The notes under the pieces were generated by a model that was given only the letters and a program-made list of their open reading frames with translations, had not been told where the DNA came from and searched no databases. The position numbers and the translations under genes are program-made. Shown piece by piece: positions 50,902-64,000 of a stretch of 64,000 nt of DNA (position 1 is the first letter of the stretch; every line of letters begins with the position of its first letter). Source of the stretch: Acanthochromis polyacanthus (lineage: Eukaryota; Chordata; Actinopteri; Pomacentridae); contig NC_067117.1 of NCBI RefSeq assembly GCF_021347895.1, positions 19,598,858 to 19,662,857 on the forward strand, written 5' to 3'.

Positions 50902-50947
<46 letters not shown>

Positions 50948-50958
50948 ACACACACACA

Positions 50959-51021
<63 letters not shown>

Positions 51022-51032
51022 ACACACACACA
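50902..51032. repeat. Interrupted (AC)n microsatellite, 131 bp
   Basis: An AC run with three GA interruptions near 50942, 50958 and 51017. The regular interruptions suggest it is older or more stable than the perfect runs elsewhere. Confidence 0.96.
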
Positions 51033-51480
51033 GCGATATGATGTCTGCAGACAAGGCACTTCTCACCTGAATGTCAATGGGTGAGAATGACAGATGGCTG
51101 GGAGGAGCAAGGGAAGTAAAACAGACAGACGCAGTGATTGTCTCCTGTCTTAAGCCCCTTTCATACATGAACATACACCCTCAAGTCCTCACACATCAAC
51201 TTTATGATACAGATATTGTATGGTTAATCTATGTTCCGCCATTTATTTGAAATATACGTGTAAATTATCTTGTCATCGTCGTTCACAAAAGATCCGGGTC
51301 CTTATACCCATTACTGCTGAAGCAGAACTTTACAAGAACTTGTGAAATTCTGTGCGCTTAAAAGGATTATCACATTTCAATGTCATTAAAGTGGTAACAA
51401 GTGCGTTTTTACGCCCAGGCCTCAACAAGGCAGACGTGTGCAGAATCCTTTATGTTGTCACCTTATTAAATGTTGAGCTG
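51033..51480. other. Non-coding stretch upstream of the 51.5-kb unit
   Basis: No feature was recognised. Confidence 0.4.
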
Positions 51481-51503
51481 AATCACAGGACATGGGACTG
51501 AAA

Positions 51504-51522
51504 ACTACTCTTCCCAGAATGC
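51504..51522 (+). promoter_or_regulatory. ZNF143/STAF-type promoter motif
   Basis: ACTACTCTTCCCAGAATGC agrees with the ZNF143 (SBS-type) consensus ACTACAATTCCCAGAATGC at 17 of 19 positions. The match is to the consensus as I recall it. This motif normally sits close to transcription starts. Its position about 210 bp before a good splice donor supports a promoter. Confidence 0.45.
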
Positions 51523-51524
51523 AC

Positions 51525-51730
51525 CAGCAGCAGAAAAGAGGTGCTGATCAGTAATCACTGATCTAGAGCACCTGGGAAGGACTGGGGGAAGCTATCATCA
51601 CTGATTTGAAGCACCTGGGAAGGACTAAAGAGAGCTCAGTCATTCAAACAACCTTCAGAGGAGAAAGAAGCAAGGAAAAGAACAAAAGAGGTCTAAGTCC
51701 ACTCATGGATTCAGCCCAAAGACGCCAGTG
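51525..51730 (+). other. Candidate first exon of a small two-exon transcript
   Basis: The segment ends CGCCAGTG and is followed by GTGAGTTG, a strong donor at 51731. It contains an imperfect tandem duplication of about 45 bp (AGCACCTGGGAAGGACT at about 51568 and 51612). An ATG at about 51705 leads through a splice to a stop within about 15 codons, so any product would be tiny. It may be a non-coding RNA or part of an unrecognised repeat. Confidence 0.35.
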
Positions 51731-52265
51731 GTGAGTTGAATGTTTGTTTACTTTCATGGTGTTTAAAATCCTTCTTGATATGGTTTATGTTAACTGCTGT
51801 TGTATTGGTGAATGATAGCATTTGCTTATTTGATTTTATGTTAAGAGAGTTTGAATTAAGATGTTTCATTTTGAGTTTTTTTAATACTTTTTATATTTTT
51901 GCTTTTACAATACAAAAACAACAAAAATAGAACATTTAACAACAGACAGATGGGGTCATCATAACAGTCAAGGAGTTTGCCAGCATGTAAAATTAAGCTT
52001 ACAGAGGTATAAAACAATATGTAAATGGAAAATGAAGTGGGTTACATCAGGATCAGGGCATACAAGACCACATTTCTTTCAGGTCCTTTCTTTTGAGTCC
52101 TTAATGACCAGTTAAATCCAGAAAACAAATAACATAAACTAATCAAAATACATTTAAGAAAGAGAGGGAGAGAAAAAGAGAATGGGTCTTTGTAAACACA
52201 GCTGAGGTAAACCAAAGCAGGAACATCAGCATCACTCCCGGTTGTAATATGACATCCAGTTTTTC

Positions 52266-53539
52266 CAATGTTTTTCTCCCTTTTTGGTGGTCCCTTTTTT
52301 TATCTTAAAGAAAATGTCATTTGTTCCATACTATGAATATCCTGAATTATTTTTTCCATTCAGTGATGGAGGCAATTGATTCGCTGTGGCGGCCCCTGAA
52401 GGGAAAAGCCGAAAGGAAAAGAAGTGATTGTTGGAGATTCTTTATTCAGCCATTTTTTTAGTGATTGCCTTTTTACTACCAGCCAATAAATTTGCAATAT
52501 CCTAAATATATTATGTCAAAAGTAATATTGATCTCTGGTGTGATAAGTGTCATTGCAGTCACAACATCCATCCAATAAGAAGTTAACTTTACATTTGCCT
52601 CTTTCTCCCATCTGGTTTTAACACACATTGTAGAGAGCTCTCTTTCTTGCTGCAACGATGAATAGATTCTAGAAATCATTTTTTTGTTAGTTTTACCATT
52701 CATAACATCAACAAGAATATTAATCAGGCATGTAGCTCTCTCCTCAGTATTTTTAATGTTTATCAAAGTAAGATCTTAACTGTAGATATCAGTAGAAGTC
52801 CTGCTTCTCTAAGTTATATATATATATTTTTTTATACCAAATGTTTAATGGGACAGTACTCCAATTGAGAAGTTTATCTAGGCCTTTCTTTTGAAGGTTC
52901 TCGTCTCCTAGAATAGATGGTAGTGGTTCATCTATTTGGGTTTGTGCCAAATCTTTCCATTTTGCTTCAATGTTTGGATCACACCAGCAGACTGAGAACA
53001 GTTGTGCAGCTCTGTAATAATCTTCAAAGCATGGCAGTGCCATCCCACCTTTGTCCTTAGGAAGCTGCAATGTCTGTAACTTTATTCTTGGTCTTTTCTT
53101 TTCCCAAAAAAATTTAAGATTAATCTGCTCCATTCAGTGAACTGTTTAGCGTGTATCTCCACAGGTAAAGACTGAAAGAGAAAGAGTAGTATATTAATTT
53201 TAATAATCTATTTGATTGTATATAACATAGGAAGTAATGACCAGTGTTTTAAATTTTTAATATCACTCGTTAAAGGTGGGTAATTATGAACATAGATCTG
53301 TAATAAATCCTTACGTATGTTTATGCCTAGATATTTAATAACTGTTTTTCCATTTAAATTTACTAATTTTTAGAATGTTTTTGGGTGAGAGGTAGTAGAT
53401 TCTCCAAGCCAGAAGTTTTTTTTGATTTTGGGCTGTTTAGCTCTGTTTTATAAACTTTGCTTTGTTCTCTATTTGTTTTTCATAGATATTATTTAATGTT
53501 TGTTTTGTTTCTTCTATTTGATTTAAGGTATTAGTATTG
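52266..53539 (-). pseudogene. L1/Tx1 ORF2 C-terminal relic
   Basis: Read on the minus strand from the right, pieces of a LINE ORF2 appear in order. First NQIEETKQTLNNIYEKQIENKAKF (upstream of the reverse transcriptase). Then, after an internal loss, KYLGINIRKDLLQIY-like sequence and KHWSLLP. Then SLPVEIHAKQFTEW, and LPKDKGGMALPCFEDYY in the 114-residue frame 52789-53133. The last recognisable part is EKIIQDIHSMEQMTFSLR near 52300-52367. These are thumb and C-terminal parts. The reverse-transcriptase palm is missing. Several stops and shifts make it dead. Confidence 0.75.
52368..52422 (+). mobile_element. 55-bp micro-insertion within the L1
   Basis: AGTGAT flanks the segment (52362-52367 and 52423-52428). 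The segment carries GCTGTGGCGGCCCCTGAAGG and an A-rich AAAGGAAAAGAA end. From memory this is a recurrent 3' tail of a teleost retrotransposon. Removing it and one duplicate restores continuous L1 sequence. It is probably an extremely 5'-truncated retrotransposon copy on the plus strand. Confidence 0.5.
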
Positions 53540-54405
53540 TTGCATTGCACAACTTGGTGACTTGGTGCAGCAGGAACAACCTGGAGCTCATTGCCCAGAA
53601 GACAGTGGAGAGGGTGGTGGACTTCAGGAGGAACACAGCCCCCCCGCTCCCATCAAGCTCTCTGACTCCACAGTGCTCACCGTGGAGTCTTTCTGCTTTT
53701 TGGGATCCATCATCCCACAAGACCTGAAGTGGGAGATGAACACCACCTCCATAACCAAGAAGGCACAGCAGAGGATGTACTTCCTGAGGCAGCTGAAGAA
53801 GTTCAACCTGCCAAAGACTATGATGGTGCACTTCTACACAGCCATCATAGAGTCCATCCTCTCCTCCTCTATCACCGTCTGGTACCCTGCAGCCACCGCT
53901 TGGGACAAGAGCAGGCTGCAGCGCATCATCCGCTCTGCTGAGAAGGTGATCGGATGTAACCCGCCATCTCTCCAGGATCTGTACACCTCTAGGACTTTAA
54001 GGCGTGCAACCAAGATCTTGGCCGACCCCTCTCACCCTGGACACAAGCTTTTTGAACCCCTCCCCTCAGGCAGGAGGCTGCAGTCCATCAGGACTAAAAT
54101 CTCTCGCCACAAGAACAGCTTCTTCCCCTCTGCTGCATCGCTGTTGAACACTGCCTGTGACCCACCCCTACCCCCACACTCTACCTGACACCAATTCCCA
54201 CTGTAACCCACTGCAAATCAGCTCTGTTGACTACATTAATTATTGCTGTGTAGTAACTGTGTATACCTTGTATATTTGTCTATTTTAGCATATATTTCTT
54301 ACATCTCCTTTACTTACTGTTTCATTGTACTTGCACCAAGAGCACCAGAAAAAATTACTTGTAAATGTAAAAATCTGCTTGGCAATAAAACTGATTCTGA
54401 TATGC
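53540..54405 (+). mobile_element. L2/CR1-clade LINE 3' fragment, plus strand
   Basis: The fragment has C-terminal ORF2 coding to a stop at 54186-54188 and about 215 bp of 3' UTR, ending GGCAATAAAACTGATTCTGAT, the usual L2-type tail. The 5' side is truncated where it meets the L1. The clade call rests on remembered similarity. Confidence 0.8.
53545..54188 (+). pseudogene. L2/CR1-type ORF2 C-terminus with one frameshift
   Basis: The first frame encodes NLVTWCSRNNLELIAQKTVE and then VVDFRRNTAPP. It then shifts by one base at the C run 53639-53645 into the frame that continues LSDSTVLTVESFCFLGSII, then KKAQQRMYFLRQLKKFNLP, ADPSHPGHKLFEPLPSGRR and SRHKNSFFPSAASLLN. These are the thumb and C-terminal parts of a LINE reverse transcriptase. 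The catalytic palm motif is not present. One shift in about 640 bp suggests a comparatively young copy. Confidence 0.85.
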
Positions 54406-54513
54406 TTTCTCTCATTTTGAGTTTTAAGTAAAAATATAGAATATATATGTTCTGTTAAATTTTTTTAACTTTACTAAAATGTTGACTTTTTTTTTTCTCT
54501 TCTGTCTTTAAAG

Positions 54514-54590
54514 GTTTACAACCCATTGCTATTGAAATACTGTGACCAACCAATTAAAAGGAAAATAAAAAGTTTGAGTTGGAATCCTGA
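54514..54590 (+). other. Candidate second exon with AATAAA
   Basis: A polypyrimidine tract (TTTTTTTTTTCTCTTCTGTC) precedes TTTAAAG at 54507-54513, a plausible acceptor. An AATAAA at 54564-54569 follows 50 bp later. Together with the exon at 51525-51730 this outlines a 2.8-kb GT-AG intron that holds the LINE composite. The last exon end is approximate. Confidence 0.35.

Positions 54591-64000
<9,410 letters not shown>

Larger units (their letters stand above)
51880..53539 (-). mobile_element. L1/Tx1-type LINE fragment, minus strand
   Basis: The plus strand begins with T-rich sequence (complement of a poly(A)-like tail) at about 51876-51900. Decayed ORF2 coding follows on the minus strand as far as 53539. 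The copy is 5'-truncated and meets the L2 fragment at about 53540. A 55-bp foreign insert lies inside at 52368-52422. See the coding relic entry for domains. Confidence 0.75.

Overview
The window looks like non-coding DNA from a teleost fish. Three things point there: eight long (CA)n/(TG)n microsatellites, teleost-type interspersed repeats (Tc1 transposon, tRNA-derived SINEs, L1/Tx1 and L2/CR1-type LINEs, LINE tails, an LTR, a hAT-type MITE), and moderately AT-rich DNA between them. This assignment rests on recognising repeat families by eye, not on a search. No complete host protein-coding gene is supported. The long open frames are mostly microsatellite translations or pyrimidine/purine tracts; the few with family-like protein sequence are decayed transposon genes.

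Layout. 1-7.9 kb: microsatellite-rich DNA, including a CA-flanked element with telomere-like CCCTAA runs, and a TTAA-flanked inverted-repeat element at 7.4-7.8 kb. 7.9-17.3 kb: mostly unremarkable DNA with a degenerate ~57-bp minisatellite at 10.9-11.8 kb that a LINE tail interrupts. 17.3-27.4 kb: a repeat-rich island with a hAT-like MITE, a 65-bp minisatellite, a SINE, a satellite-like array, an L1 ORF1 relic, a G14/C24 transposon end, a LINE tail with an 18-bp target-site duplication, and a broken Tc1 transposon. 30-39 kb: a LINE tail, a 952-bp solo LTR with a 5-bp duplication, and two more SINEs. 39.2-40.1 kb: a CpG island with a probable untranslated first exon of a + strand gene. 40-51 kb and 54.6-64 kb: single-copy-looking DNA, probably intronic or intergenic, with regulatory-motif candidates. 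51.5-54.6 kb: a promoter/exon-like unit whose presumed intron holds an L1 and an L2 fragment joined at their 5' sides.

The strongest finding is the 51.87-54.43 kb composite. A minus-strand L1 fragment and a plus-strand L2 fragment are joined at their truncated 5' sides, and an identical 14-bp sequence lies at the two outer 3' ends. That is the pattern expected if two different LINE RNAs primed from the two sides of one target break. The insertions dated by clean duplications (hAT MITE, solo LTR, 25.2-kb LINE, two SINEs) are also well supported. Functional claims about regulatory sites are motif matches only.
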